From contig NZ_JAAKGS010000001.1 in the NCBI RefSeq assembly GCF_011043555.1, positions 558,001 to 622,000 on the forward strand: 64,000 nucleotides of DNA, written 5' to 3'. A program made the translations under genes and the position numbers. This DNA is from Sphingobacterium sp. SGR-19. GTDB taxonomy: Bacteria; Bacteroidota; Bacteroidia; Sphingobacteriales; Sphingobacteriaceae. Numbering within the stretch: position 1 is the stretch's first letter; every line of letters begins with the position of its first letter. Below the pieces are notes generated by a model. The model saw nothing but the letters and a program-made list of their open reading frames with translations, was not told the DNA's origin and did not search any database. This document shows positions 9,719 through 21,100 of this stretch, one piece after another.

Positions 9719-9862
9719 TTAATACAGAAAACCAAACAGCCAAAGCGGTATTTTACGACCATTGCCAACCGGTTCGGGAGGCGTAAAACAATCTTTTTTC
9801 TCACATGCAGTAATCAATAGACAAAGACATGTAAGTATTAGGTATACCCGTATCGTGTTCAT
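9719..9862 (-). pseudogene. Chimeric remnant: lipoprotein 5' end joined to a DUF4143-ATPase 3' end
   Basis: An intact 47-codon frame runs from an ATG at 9862 to a TAA at 9719. Its first 32 residues (MNTIRVYLILTCLCLLITAC, then EKKDCFTPPEPV) match the start of the lipoprotein gene at 25142-25573, and the DNA match extends ~30 bases upstream of the ATG. The last 11 residues, KIPLWLFGFLY, are the typical C-terminus of AAA/DUF4143 proteins and also end the gene at 26963-27523. The DNA of that tail differs clearly from the 27-kb copy, so it came from another paralogue. I read it as a recombination scar. It could still be translated as a tiny lipoprotein. Confidence 0.7.
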
Positions 9863-10056
9863 ATAATGATTTTAAAATACATTTCGCTCTTTTATACAAG
9901 TATCGGTGATTACCGACAAGCGCTGGAAAAGACAGTAAGAAGCGTACCTTCCGTTAAGAACTCCATTGATTATTATATCGTTTTTATTACATTTGCTTAG
10001 CTACGCTTATATGAAGCGTACTACGCAGTAAACATCTACAAATCTTATAAACAACT

Positions 10057-10698
10057 ATGAAAAAAAACGACATCTGGCGGTATATCCACAACTGGAAAGG
10101 TATGCTTGAGCGCCATGAAGCTCCTAGTATCTTAGAGCGCCTCTATAGCGATAAATCCCATTTTGATTTCTGTGTATTGGATTTTATGAAATCGGACGCA
10201 AAAAACGTCCATGTGTACCCCGGTGTATCAGACGATTATAAACAACTCCGATTTTTTGTACTATCAGAAACCTTTGATCGTAGTACATACCGGGACCGTA
10301 TGGATCACTATATCTATGTATCAAAACCGGTAAAAAGTACCGATCAGGAAGCAGATTTAAAATCTGATATCAGTGAAAGGGAAGCCCAAAGGCGCATCGA
10401 TCGTTGGAACGAGACCTTTAGCGGCAAAGCTATTGATCCCGCTATTCTAGACTTGCTAAAAGTGCGGTGTTTTATCATTCCGATGGAGGATATTTCAACC
10501 TGTGTCAATAGCGCATACTTTGCATTTAAGGTCGATAAAAAGACATCCTTATGGTCTATGGATTTGATTATCCGAGGGTGCTACGACGATCAAGACGATG
10601 CGCGTTCTGCATCGCAGGCGTCTTACGATACGATCCGCCTAGTGCCTCCGTTTCCCCCAAAAACCGAAGAACAGCAATTTGAAATCTTGTTTGATTAA
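10057..10698 (+). CDS. Protein of unknown function, first gene of the two-component block
   Basis: I do not recognise this 213-residue soluble protein. It has no signal peptide or membrane segment. It is rich in charged and aromatic residues, with a well-formed beta-like middle (QLRFFVLSETFDRSTYRDRM, HYIYVSKPV) and a late segment VRCFIIPMEDISTCVNSAYFAF. The start ATG follows a purine-poor leader, and the stop is 6 bases before the next gene. It is the first gene of a same-strand run that continues with a membrane protein, a histidine kinase and a response regulator, so a link to that signalling unit is likely but unproven. Confidence 0.7.
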   Translation: MKKNDIWRYIHNWKGMLERHEAPSILERLYSDKSHFDFCVLDFMKSDAKNVHVYPGVSDDYKQLRFFVLSETFDRSTYRDRMDHYIYVSKPVKSTDQEADLKSDISEREAQRRIDRWNETFSGKAIDPAILDLLKVRCFIIPMEDISTCVNSAYFAFKVDKKTSLWSMDLIIRGCYDDQDDARSASQASYDTIRLVPPFPPKTEEQQFEILFD

Positions 10699-10704
10699 AA
10701 CATC

Positions 10705-11385
10705 ATGTCAAATTGGATACAATGGCTGGATGCTGCAACCTGGTCCATTCCCATTTTATTGACCCTAAGCCTTGCAGCTTTAATCTGCTATAGGAAAGCG
10801 GCCAACCCATGGGATTACTATGTGTCTGCGTATCTGGCCATTGCGCTTATTGTGGATCTATCCAGCCGATACTGGTTATCGTTTCATACCGATAATCTCG
10901 TTTTCGTACAGTTATATGCCCTGGCGGAATTGATGTTGGTGGGCATCATGTATATGCGGTTTTTCCTTACCCGCCTACGAAAAATTGGGGGGCTACTGCT
11001 ATTCGTCAGCGGAGGTTTCGTGACCTGGGAATTTGCGCATCATATCCTTCGGGACACCGATCAAGATTTTTCATACTATCAATCGTACAGTCGCGTAGTC
11101 GTTTCGGCGACGCTCGTCACCTACGGACTTATGTCGCTGTTGCAAAGGGTTCGCCGTTCCGAGCAGATGGATCATCAAAAAGTACGTCTGATCGTAGCAT
11201 TGACCTTTTACTACAGCTTGAATTTTATATTCTATCTTCCGATCAATTTTTTCGTTACGGCACATACCCATTTCAAATTTTTACTCTGGGCTATAAACTT
11301 ACTGGTTACCAACATATTTTACATCTATTTGACCCTATACCTATGGCGCTTTGGCAAAAAGAAGAAACCATTATTTTCTGGATAA
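10705..11385 (+). CDS. Multi-pass membrane protein preceding a histidine kinase
   Basis: This 226-residue protein has about six or seven predicted transmembrane helices, including WSIPILLTLSLAALICY, YVSAYLAIALIVDLS, LYALAELMLVGIMYMRFF, IGGLLLFVSGGFVTWEF, LIVALTFYYSLNFIFYLP and FLLWAINLLVTNIFYIYLTL. It ends in a basic tail (RFGKKKKP). Small 7TM-like proteins of this kind often precede DesK-type kinases in Bacteroidetes. Its 3' end overlaps the kinase gene by 43 bases, which implies translational coupling. I infer a sensor or membrane-anchor role for the kinase, which itself has only one membrane helix. No ligand-binding motif is visible. Confidence 0.75.
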   Translation: MSNWIQWLDAATWSIPILLTLSLAALICYRKAANPWDYYVSAYLAIALIVDLSSRYWLSFHTDNLVFVQLYALAELMLVGIMYMRFFLTRLRKIGGLLLFVSGGFVTWEFAHHILRDTDQDFSYYQSYSRVVVSATLVTYGLMSLLQRVRRSEQMDHQKVRLIVALTFYYSLNFIFYLPINFFVTAHTHFKFLLWAINLLVTNIFYIYLTLYLWRFGKKKKPLFSG

Positions 11386-12116
11386 TCGTTTCCTTGTTTT
11401 TTATCTCCGCTATTTTGATCTGCTTTTTTTGGTTATTCTATCGGTATCAGCAAAACATGTATCAACAAAAAGTAGCGCATCTGGAAAACGAACACCGGTT
11501 TAAGGAATCATTAAGACTCTCCATGCTGGAGAGCCAAGAAAATGAGCGTGCCCGGATAGCTCATGATTTGCACGACTCCCTAAATGGTCATTTAACCGCC
11601 CTACAGTGGTCTGTAGACCTTGATGTCGAGCGCCCGAAGCTGCAAGATAAGATTAAGTTTTGCATCGCAGAAGTACGACGTATATCCCACAATCTCTATC
11701 CGCCCCTGCTGGAAGACACATCATTAGAAACGCTGATTTCCCATCAGGTACAACATTGGATTAGCCGTTACGAAATCGATTATTATATCGATGTCCGTAC
11801 GCAGCAATCTATATCAAACCACGTAAAACTACATTTTCTTCGCATCATCCAAGAACTCTTCGTCAATAGCGATAAGCACGGGCACGCTACTCGAGTCCGC
11901 TTACATTTACGGATTACACCAGCCTCCCTATGTATGGCTTATTGTGATAACGGGAAAGGTCTGCCGCCTGGATACCAAGCCGGATTAGGCATCAAAAGTA
12001 TCCAAAACCGGATGATGATGATCGCCGGACAATACAAAACTAAATCTTACCAGGGTTTTCAGTTTATTTCCATTTGTTCCGATAATAAACACCTCTATAA
12101 ACAAGCCCATTCATGA
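11343..12116 (+). CDS. Sensor histidine kinase, DesK/HisKA_3 type
   Basis: This 257-residue kinase has one N-terminal transmembrane helix (FWIIVSLFFISAILICFFWL, ~residues 12-31) and a coiled-coil linker. The HisKA_3 box is NERARIAHDLHDSLNG, where His77 is the expected phosphorylation site. The HATPase domain has ELFVNSDKHGHATRV as N-box and DNGKGLP and GLGIKSIQNRM as G-boxes. It has no separate periplasmic sensor domain, so the overlapping upstream membrane protein may provide sensing. Its stop overlaps the start of the response regulator by 4 bases (ATGA), a strong sign that the two are cognate. Confidence 0.9.
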   Translation: MALWQKEETIIFWIIVSLFFISAILICFFWLFYRYQQNMYQQKVAHLENEHRFKESLRLSMLESQENERARIAHDLHDSLNGHLTALQWSVDLDVERPKLQDKIKFCIAEVRRISHNLYPPLLEDTSLETLISHQVQHWISRYEIDYYIDVRTQQSISNHVKLHFLRIIQELFVNSDKHGHATRVRLHLRITPASLCMAYCDNGKGLPPGYQAGLGIKSIQNRMMMIAGQYKTKSYQGFQFISICSDNKHLYKQAHS

Positions 12117-12799
12117 CCACTTCCCTACCAAAAAAACACCGACTGGCACTGGTTGATGACGATCTTTTGCTCATTGATCTGTTGAGCTCCTATTTAAAAA
12201 ACTTCGATCGGTTCGATATCGTTCTGCAAGCCTCCGACGGCAATTCCTGTCTCGAGCGCTTAGACGCTATGGAAGATCAACACCCAGAAGCTTATATTAT
12301 CGATTTGAAAATGGAAGGAATGGACGGGCTAACCCTACTCGAAAACATTCAAGATCGCTACCCCGATGCGCATATTATTGTTGTTTCCTCCCATTACCAC
12401 AACGATACCTTGGGCTTTATGATCAAGAAAGGTGTAGCCGCTTTTTTACCCAAAGGTGTTTCTTTAACAGTTTTGATCGAGGTGCTTGACGAAGTTATGC
12501 AAAGAGGCTTCTACCTGCTACCCGATCAAGTCGGTATCCTGAGGCAACAAATATCCCATAAGGTATCTCCACCACGGCTTGGAAGCGACTTGTTAACCTC
12601 GCGTGAGCGCGATGTACTTATTCGACTGGCACAACAAAAGACCGCCAAGGAAATCGCTGATGAACTATTTATAACCACCCGAACCGTGGAAGGCCATAAG
12701 AACAATCTGTTTGCAAAAACCGGCGCGAAGAATTTAGTCGGTTTGGTCCTTTACGCCATCCAGCAGAAAATTATCGATCCCGATAACATCAACATATAG
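12113..12799 (+). CDS. LuxR-family response regulator
   Basis: This 228-residue protein has a receiver domain with the acidic pocket VDDD (15-17), phospho-acceptor Asp64 in YIIDLKMEGMDG and the conserved Lys in FLPKGV. The C-terminal LuxR helix-turn-helix is LTSRERDVLIRLAQQKTAKE followed by VEGHKNNLFAKTGAKN. It pairs with the kinase just upstream. The next same-strand gene starts after a gap that holds a small inverted repeat (12831-12847), so the collar/LamG/PI-PLC genes are plausible targets. That is inference from position only. Confidence 0.92.
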   Translation: MTTSLPKKHRLALVDDDLLLIDLLSSYLKNFDRFDIVLQASDGNSCLERLDAMEDQHPEAYIIDLKMEGMDGLTLLENIQDRYPDAHIIVVSSHYHNDTLGFMIKKGVAAFLPKGVSLTVLIEVLDEVMQRGFYLLPDQVGILRQQISHKVSPPRLGSDLLTSRERDVLIRLAQQKTAKEIADELFITTRTVEGHKNNLFAKTGAKNLVGLVLYAIQQKIIDPDNINI

Positions 12800-12830
12800 C
12801 GTACCCGTATTTTTACCTCTTTCCTATAGT

Positions 12831-12847
12831 CAGGTAATTACTACCTG
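12831..12847. promoter_or_regulatory. Short inverted repeat before the collar/LamG block
   Basis: CAGGTA-ATTAC-TACCTG is a 6-bp dyad in the gap between the response regulator and the next gene. Its size suits a LuxR-dimer operator. A dyad this short can also arise by chance. Confidence 0.25.
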
Positions 12848-12942
12848 AAAACACCACTCTATTACTGCAAACTTTGTGTATGCCCAATCCAATATAGGGA
12901 CGGGGTAAAGACATTGTATTGAACAAACAATCCTATGAAAAA

Positions 12943-13614
12943 ATGAAATCAACTACCATTAACACACAGCTTAATCAGGCCGACCAGCAAAAGATAAAGC
13001 AAAGCTTTATATCGCTGGCGGAAATGCAACGGATACAACTGCCCGAAGCGCTCCTTGACTTAAAAAAAAATCCGCCACCCGGAAGAAACTGGCATTTTGG
13101 ACTCGAACATTATTCCAGTGATCAAGATTTTCGAGAATGGGCCGGCATCAAAGACGCAGACGGTATGTTAGTAACCGCATTGATTGAACACCCCATGCAT
13201 GCCTTCTTAAAAGTCTGGGCGCTTCTGCGAACCTCCGCCGTCAGTGAATCAATTAAAAAAAGGTGGTATATCTTCGTCTTGGCCGACCTACTCGAACGAC
13301 TGCGCACAGCCGTGGGCCATATGTTTTATCACCAGTGCATCTATACACTACAAAGCAAGCTCGATTATCTCGATCAACAGATCAGCTTAGGAAACCAGCT
13401 CCATGTCGAGCGGCAGGCCCACCAACTCTATACCATGAGCCTCCAATTTGGCAACGACGTCGAGATCCTATTGTCATCCGCCCTTTCCAACGAGAAGGCT
13501 AACGGTATACCGCAGACTATAAACGATCTGGCTGGTGGCTATGCGCTGACCGACTTAAAAACAAACGGCTTTAAAGCCGTCATGAACTGTATAATAGCTA
13601 GTATTCAAAAATAA
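12943..13614 (+). CDS. Helical protein of unknown function, first gene of the collar/LamG block
   Basis: The frame can start at a TTG at 12919, but the ATG at 12943 is more natural and gives ~223 residues. I do not recognise the family. The protein looks almost all alpha-helical, with helices such as QQKIKQSFISLAEMQRIQL and FVLADLLERLRTAVGHMFYH. It has no signal peptide or membrane helix. It ends 12 bases before the collar-domain gene and has the same codon style, so it is probably co-transcribed with it. A chaperone or adaptor for the large downstream proteins is one possibility, without direct support. Confidence 0.7.
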   Translation: MKSTTINTQLNQADQQKIKQSFISLAEMQRIQLPEALLDLKKNPPPGRNWHFGLEHYSSDQDFREWAGIKDADGMLVTALIEHPMHAFLKVWALLRTSAVSESIKKRWYIFVLADLLERLRTAVGHMFYHQCIYTLQSKLDYLDQQISLGNQLHVERQAHQLYTMSLQFGNDVEILLSSALSNEKANGIPQTINDLAGGYALTDLKTNGFKAVMNCIIASIQK

Positions 13615-13626
13615 ATCCCTTCCCTC

Positions 13627-15168
13627 ATGAAAAACAACAGCTCCGATGCCCCCGTGGGCACCATCATACCCTATAGTGGCGATGCCAAAACACAACGCGA
13701 CACCTTAAAGGCAGCAGGGTGGTTAATCTGCGACGGCGCGGAATTATCACAAACAGAATACAAAGAACTATTCGACACCATTGGTCAGGCGTTTGGAAGC
13801 CCAGCCGACGGTAGATTTAATATTCCGGATTTCAGAGGTCTGTTTCTGCGAGGCGTAAGCGAAGATTCCGGCAATGACCCGGATGCGGCCAGCCGAACAG
13901 CACTTCACGACAATGGAAACGCAGGCAACGCGGTAGGTTCCTTTCAACCGTGGGCCACCGGAAAACCTCGTAAGGACTTTACCGCGACCATTCCCAAAAA
14001 CAAGATCGGAAATTCTAAATTGGACAAAGGAGCTTGCGTCGACGATGCTGGCAAATACCGCGATGAAGATGGCTATGGCGACACAGATGGCACAGGTGGC
14101 GACAAAGAAACAAGACCAATTAATGTATACGTCTATTACCTGATCAAATGGAAAACAACGACCAACAGTGGTGGACTCGCTACCCCGCCCGTAGGCACGG
14201 TCATGGCGTATGCTGGACATGCTATTACAGCCCTCGCCAGCAATTGGGCAAGCTGCGAAGGCGCAGAACGCCAGCGCGTGGGTAAGTTTGAATCGCTATT
14301 TGCAGCCATCGGAACCGCATTTGGGTCTACCGGTGACAACAAGTTTAACCTACCCGACCTGCGCGGCTATTTCCTCCGTGGCGTAAACATGGATGCCGAA
14401 AACCGCGACCCCGAAGCCGAGGGCCGGGAAGCACTTCAACCAGGAGGAAACACCGGCAACGCGGTGGGCTCTAAACAAGCTGACGCCACCGGTTACCCGG
14501 TCTCCAAACCTTTCCGTACCGCTATTCCCCACCTGCCGAACCAATCCGGAGCACCTGCTATGTCAGGTTTTGCCAAAGACGTCTACAAGTGGAACAATAA
14601 CTCTTTCGGTCCTATTGCGGTAACGACGGGTGGCGGCGACGAAGAAACACGCCCAATTAACACCGCCGTCGCCTGGCACGTGCTATATCAGCAACTGCTG
14701 TCCGATGACTGGCCCGTGGGTACCATTATCGCCTACGGGGGTAGCACATTGCCCGAAAACGATTACTGGTTACCATGCAAAGGTCAAATCTACCCGCAGC
14801 ATACATACAGCGCGTTGTACGCGGTGGTCAAAAACCTGTATAACAACCCGGATCAAAGCATCCCCGCTGATGCATTTCAACTTCCCGACCTACGCGGCAA
14901 ATTCTTACGTGGAGCCCAAGGCGACACGCAGGACGATGACCCCGTCATCGGACAGACGCAGTCCTACGCCACCAAACGTCCCGGCACGCCGTTTAGTGCC
15001 AGCTTTGACCATCTACCCACATCCTCGAAAGGGACGCACGGCGTCACCAACAGTAATAATACAGCCGACAATGGCCAATATGAACAAAGCACCTGTACCG
15101 ACGGCGGTGATTCCGAATCCCGCCCCATCAATGTAGCTGTCCATTTTTATATCAAAGCAAACAAATAA
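13627..15168 (+). CDS. Triple phage-tail-collar-domain protein
   Basis: This 513-residue protein consists of three tandem copies of the phage tail collar fold (Pfam Collar type). Repeat 1 (~7-175) has PVGTIIPYSGD, GWLICDGAEL and FNIPDFRGLFLRGV. Repeat 2 (~182-355) has PVGTVMAYAGH and FNLPDLRGYFLRGV. Repeat 3 (~362-510) has PVGTIIAYGGS and FQLPDLRGKFLRGA. Each ends with an ETRPIN or ESRPIN segment. In phages the domain belongs to short tail fibres, and bacterial chromosomes carry it in microcystin-dependent-type proteins of unclear function. There is no signal peptide. It lies 8 bases before the giant LamG gene. Three repeats in one chain could make a pseudo-trimeric unit. Confidence 0.85.
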   Translation: MKNNSSDAPVGTIIPYSGDAKTQRDTLKAAGWLICDGAELSQTEYKELFDTIGQAFGSPADGRFNIPDFRGLFLRGVSEDSGNDPDAASRTALHDNGNAGNAVGSFQPWATGKPRKDFTATIPKNKIGNSKLDKGACVDDAGKYRDEDGYGDTDGTGGDKETRPINVYVYYLIKWKTTTNSGGLATPPVGTVMAYAGHAITALASNWASCEGAERQRVGKFESLFAAIGTAFGSTGDNKFNLPDLRGYFLRGVNMDAENRDPEAEGREALQPGGNTGNAVGSKQADATGYPVSKPFRTAIPHLPNQSGAPAMSGFAKDVYKWNNNSFGPIAVTTGGGDEETRPINTAVAWHVLYQQLLSDDWPVGTIIAYGGSTLPENDYWLPCKGQIYPQHTYSALYAVVKNLYNNPDQSIPADAFQLPDLRGKFLRGAQGDTQDDDPVIGQTQSYATKRPGTPFSASFDHLPTSSKGTHGVTNSNNTADNGQYEQSTCTDGGDSESRPINVAVHFYIKANK

Positions 15169-15176
15169 TCCCTGGT

Positions 15177-18100
15177 ATGAACGACAAAACAACATACAGC
15201 AATATCGTCACCCTCAGCCACCAAGGCCGCGCCGTGTCCTTCGTGCTGAAACAGGCAGTAAATACAAACGAAAGTACCACCTCCATATGCTTCAACATCC
15301 TCGATCCGGATATTGCCTCCTCGCACGACGATCTTGATTGGCAGACCTACCAAGAATTGGCATTTCCGACAACCGTGAGTATGGCCGGGTTCAATATCCT
15401 TCGTATCCCGGAACCCACGTTAGGCGTAACCTCCACTTTTCGGGTAGTCACCGACCAACACTATATCTATATTTTCCGATGCATCGATAATCAACTGTAC
15501 GCGAATCGCTATGTCCTTTCCGAACAACCTGCAACGGCTAAAAACAGTGACAACAACCTTAAAGCTCGCGCGAACTGGATATTACAACCAAGCTGGGAAG
15601 TCCGGTTCCAACGTAGTGAAAAACCAGATACACCCCTGGGTCCTAAAGACAACCAAAGCTTTGTGGATATGGACAATACACCTTTCGAGGAACCTGTTTG
15701 GGTACTTCCGCTGACACCCACAGGTGAAAAAGTCTCCATTTCAGGCTTTGACGTACAATTGTTGCCCACCGCGACACCCGATGAATATGCCTGGCAGATC
15801 GCTCTGATAGCAGAAGGCAAGCTCTTCACCTACTCCATCATCAAACCCGCAGGTGGTTGGTTCCAATTTGACGACGACCAGTTCGATCCCGCTGAGCAGA
15901 CCATCAGCCCCAATGTGGTTCTATCGCTAACACAACCCAGCAGTGGCACGACGAGTGCCGCCATCACGCTCACCGGTGAACCCTCAGCATGCCTGTACAA
16001 CAAACAAGAACAGGTACGCACGGCTAACAACGAGCAGCTCAAACTCCAAAATGCCTACCGCTATATGCTCGCCTGTCAGGGTGCGGTCGCGGCTCCGGAA
16101 AACGAAACAGCGCATGGTATTGTGGTTCTGGATTTCGCGGTAGCCGAAACCGGACGACTGGCTTACCAAAACACGTACAATGCCACGCAGACATTGGCAG
16201 CAGGCGCCTTGAATACGCGACAGTTCACCCTCTCTTTCAATGGCTGCGCACAGTTGCTTATTCCGGCAAACCCGGCCTTAACGCTCGGACCGACATTCAC
16301 ACAACAATGCTGGGTCATGCCCAAAGGCACCACATTGGATAAACAATACATCTTCGGTGTAGCGCCAGGCACAGCAGCTGCCGACTATCCCCCCGTAGTT
16401 TACATTACCAATACCCTAAAAATCGGTGTCGGGTTTGGAGATGGCAAGCATCTACTCTCGGCCGAGACCAAGGATAATGTACTAGAACTAGATACCTGGA
16501 CAAACGTAATTGCCTGTTACGATGAAACTGGTTACCACCTGTTGATCAATGGATCGGAAGTAACACTGGAAACCACGGTCGATTTTAAGGGAAAGACGCC
16601 AACTCCAACCGTATTGACCGTCATTGGGCAAGGCGCTGACGGCGGCAACTTTACCGGAATGCTGGATGAAGTGCGGCTGTGGCAGGGCAATCAGGCGGCC
16701 GTAGCAAAGAAAAATCTCTTTAAACCACTCGATCTTCAGGAGGACCACCCTGATTTACTAGCCTATTGGCCGCTCAATACAGGCAAGGGTTTGATTGCCA
16801 AAGACCATTCTAAAGCCGGCACACACGACGCCACCTTATCGGGTGCGCGCTGGGTACCGGGCACCCCGCCCCTGCAACTCCCTACCGGCGACATCAGCAG
16901 CATGGACGAAATGGGGCTGACAGTGAACACCGGCATTGCGCTCCCGGTAGCCGACGACGATGGTTACCACCTTTTTGGCGCGATCAAACCAGATAGCACA
17001 CCGTTTTTATTGGGTGGTAAAGACGGGCTAATACATCTGTATTACCAAGGCAATAACGATGCCTTCCTTGCAGCACAATATGATACCTCGATCTCTCGGC
17101 CGGTGTTTGGTATACCCTGGACAGCCGGACCCGCTTCTGCAGACGCCGTAACCAGCGGCAACCTGCTATTTATCGGGCGGCAAGCCGGCACACTGCTCAA
17201 CAACAGTGTCGTGCAACTCACTAAAACGGCTACCAATTTGTACAGCTTAACGCTGGACGACAACATCGGTAATAACGAGACGTGGCAGGGGCTACTACAG
17301 CGCGCAGATTATGTGGCAGCTGTACTGGAAGAACATTACACCAACGATCCACTAAACCCCGATGTGCTCGACAGCAACACAGTATTCTACGATAGCTTAG
17401 GCGTATATAAACAAGGCTTTTTGGCTGTGGGAGATCCACTACAACACGGATTTGTACAAATAGTCGGCACGCAGTCCGATGGTGTAACGGTCGACAAAGT
17501 GGAAGTGAAGGTAGCCGAAGAGGCCACCTCCGCCACCGTTATACTGTCGGGCACCATACCAGGCAACCCCGAAAATCCATTACACATCCAAATCAACCAT
17601 GTACCGACGGATGTCACGTTATTTTCACAAGTACTCAACGACCGCTCAAGCACCTACGATTACACCGCAGGCGCTAATAATGATCCGAACAACACCGCTT
17701 GCTATCAGTTGCCCACCGATGGACCGGACGGACTCTTGCTGGTGCCGAGCAAGGAAATCAAAACAACCACGCTTTCGATAACAAACGGAAACAGCAAGAC
17801 GACATGTACCGTCAAAATATCCCTGCAATACAGCGATTCAACGAAACCCGAAACTGTAGGAATCTGGAAAAACATTAACCGACAGCTTGGCCAGCTAAGC
17901 AAAATTATCAAGAAAAGTGCCGACGGCGATAACAAAATCGTCGCGGACCACATCGTATTCCATTGTCCAGCCCTAGCGCAAGATCTGCTCGTCAACAACG
18001 TGGCGGCAGCCCCTACAGCTGGCTTACGGGCTTTGCTGGCGTTTATCCGGGTGTTTACCATCGGTGCCAATGGATTGGTCGGCAACGCAAGCCTTCCTTT

Positions 18101-21100
18101 AAGCCAAATACAGGGTGTAAAGAGCAAAGGGTACGCCCTCAAACAACGCTTAGCTGTAAAAAAGACAGCACCGGGATCGCCCCTGTTTGCTGTCAGACTT
18201 GATCGGTCAGCAAACAACGGCTATCCTCAACTATTGACAACGGACAAAAACGGAGCCGCCACCGCCCTACCTTTAAAAACGGGAGTAAACGGCGGTTGGC
18301 TTGATATAGCGCCATCATCAGCGCTAGGGTTACGCGGCAAACATTCGCTGGTCACGATCGATAATAGCGGAAGTCAGTACCAACGGCTGAACCTTCAACA
18401 GGCACGTACATTTGAAGCTTGGACATACCCGACCCTTTCCAACGATAAGTTGGCTAGCGACACCAACCGCATCCTACACCTCGATTTAGAAAATGGCGTC
18501 GATAAAAGCCAGAATATGCTGGGGCTAAAGCGCAGCGACATGCTTTACCTGATGGGTAAGGGTAAGCTAGAAGTAAATGATGCGGATTGTATGGACGATT
18601 CGAAAAGAGACAAACGCTTGTTTCCTGACCAGAATAACTATGCCATACAGCTCTATATTAAGCCCGCCTTGAAAACAATTGAACCGGATCACCCAGCACC
18701 AGTTTTGACGCTTACCTTCAAGAATGGCGAAACAACAGATCAGATCGAAACACTATACTTGGACCCTACAGGTAGGTTGTCTTACACCATTCAGACAGGC
18801 AGCTTGGATCCTGTAAGGTCAGCATTTACCCAAGACATAGCCGACAGCAGCTGGAGCCAGATTACCGTGTCACGCGCAAACGGAATTCTTTCGTTTTTTA
18901 TCAACGGCTCTTCGTCTGGAAAAAGTGACACTACCCGTAAGCCCGAGGGCAATAACCATGTGGTAACCGTTGGCGGCAACGCGCAGTCTACGGAGGGACA
19001 GCTAGAAATGGAAATGGGGCTTAACCAATTTTCCCTATACCGCGACAGTCTGTCTCCACAGTTTGTCACCGACCACTACCACCGGGTTATACAATCGAGT
19101 GCTGATAACCTGCAACTGCTTTGGCGGCTGGATCGCCAAACGAGTGTCGGATCCGTTGTCAATGAAGCGATCGTCACACAAGGTCTGTACGGTACAAGCT
19201 TCGATACTGAAAAGTGTATATGGGAAAGCCTTGGCGTGTTTAAATATGCTTATGCCGCTGTTGGTAAACAAGCCATCGTCACCGAAATGGCTGCCGTACC
19301 GAACAATCAGTGGACGCATCTCGCCGCTACCTATCAACCACATTACGGTGTTCGATTAAACGACGGAAACTATGCGGACTGCGGCGCAAACAACGGCCTC
19401 AACTTCGACAAAGCATTTGCAGCCTCACTTTGGGTGAAAGCCGATCAAACGACCAAGGAGAAACAGGTGCTGCTTAGCAAATTTGGGGCAACGGAAGACG
19501 AGCAAAGCTACGAGATTGGTCTGCAAGATGGTAAGCCTTACCTGACGGTTCGCTGTAAAAACGCCACAGATAAAGACGGCAATGCCTTACCGCTCAACAA
19601 GCAATATATAACATGCCGATCCACGAGTCCATTGACCAGCACAGAAATGACACATCTGGTTTTTACAGCCGAGCTCATTGAAGTCACAGAAGAAGTGGAG
19701 AACGTCGCCCAAAACCAAGATGGAGAAAAAATCAAGCAGCTGAGTACATCGATAGAAAATTACCACCAGTTAGTCTTGAAATTGTTTGTAAACGGTCAGT
19801 TCGTTGCTACGTATCCAGAAGACAGTGCTAGTAACGACGCAATATTGTACGGCAACGTCCGCTTTTTTGACTCCAATACACCACTGAATATGGGGCGGAC
19901 ACGGCCAGATGCGGAAGTATCCGAACAAGCATTCTTTTCGGGTACTATCTCGGATGTATTGTTATGGAATAAAGTGCTTGGGGACGAGCAGCTAGCCGCA
20001 TTGTATACCATCAAAGAAATTCCGCAGGACGGGCTTATATCAGCGTGGTACTTCAACGAACAAAATGGACGCACGGCCTACGACAGCGTGTCATCAAATG
20101 ATGCTGTATGGTTAAGCAATGAGGAGGAAATGTGGATTTTTGTCCATGATAATGCTACCATGCAGCTGCTCATTAACGGCAAGCTGACTACAGGCATCAA
20201 TGCACTTCCAGGCGACTTCGGCGGCTATATGACGCCGCAAGCTGCCATCGGCGGCTGCATAAACGATAGCGCCGTGGTCACAAATGGTTTCGAAGGTTAT
20301 CTGGAAGAAGTACGGGTCTGGTCGGAGCGCCGAACCAGCGAGCAAATTACTGATAACATGAATCGGCATATATCGGGATTGAAGACACATTTGGTCGGCT
20401 ACTGGGCCTTTGATACCGGATCGGGCGATCGATGTGTCGATGAATCAGCTTACGGCAACAACGGCATATTTAAAATCGATACGCATCAAGCATCTCCTTA
20501 TTGGGTGCCATCGACCGCACCGGTCGCAAACGAAGGGCCACGGGTCCGGAATGCCATGGGAGGCCTCGCCACCGATGCCCAAGCATCTCTTCGCTCGGGG
20601 CCAGCAGCAGTGGAATATGCCGATGTGCAATATGATGCGACTGGCCAATCATTCAGTGTCTTAAAACGTTGCTATCTGTATGTTGATCAAGACGGCCATA
20701 TCGTACACGCCTCGGGGTATAAAGTGGGCGATCTCAACATGGTGTACCTAGGTCAGATCCAAACCAACCCGTCGCTAATCGGCTATGTGGAGGGCGCACC
20801 ACCGCTGCCCAGCGAAAATCTTACTAAACCCTATTACCTAGATCCTACCAAGCCGTCATACTTCGCGTATAACAACAGTTCCTCCGTGGCGTTGACACAG
20901 CAAAAAACAACCGCCTTCCGCTTTTCCGGATCCAAGCATACCGGTAGTCATCTGGCTTTTAACACCAAGCTTGGCGGTGGCGTATCCTTTGAAAAAGAAT
21001 TAGAGAAAGTCATCCTGATCACCAAAATCGTAAAAAAAGAAGTCATCGGTAAAGTGACATTCGGACTAGGATGGAATGAGAGCGAAGACACCGGCAGCCA

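Noticed and set aside
17705..18217. 170-codon minus-strand frame inside the giant LamG gene
   Set aside because: It is a shadow of the long coding frame, without domain features.
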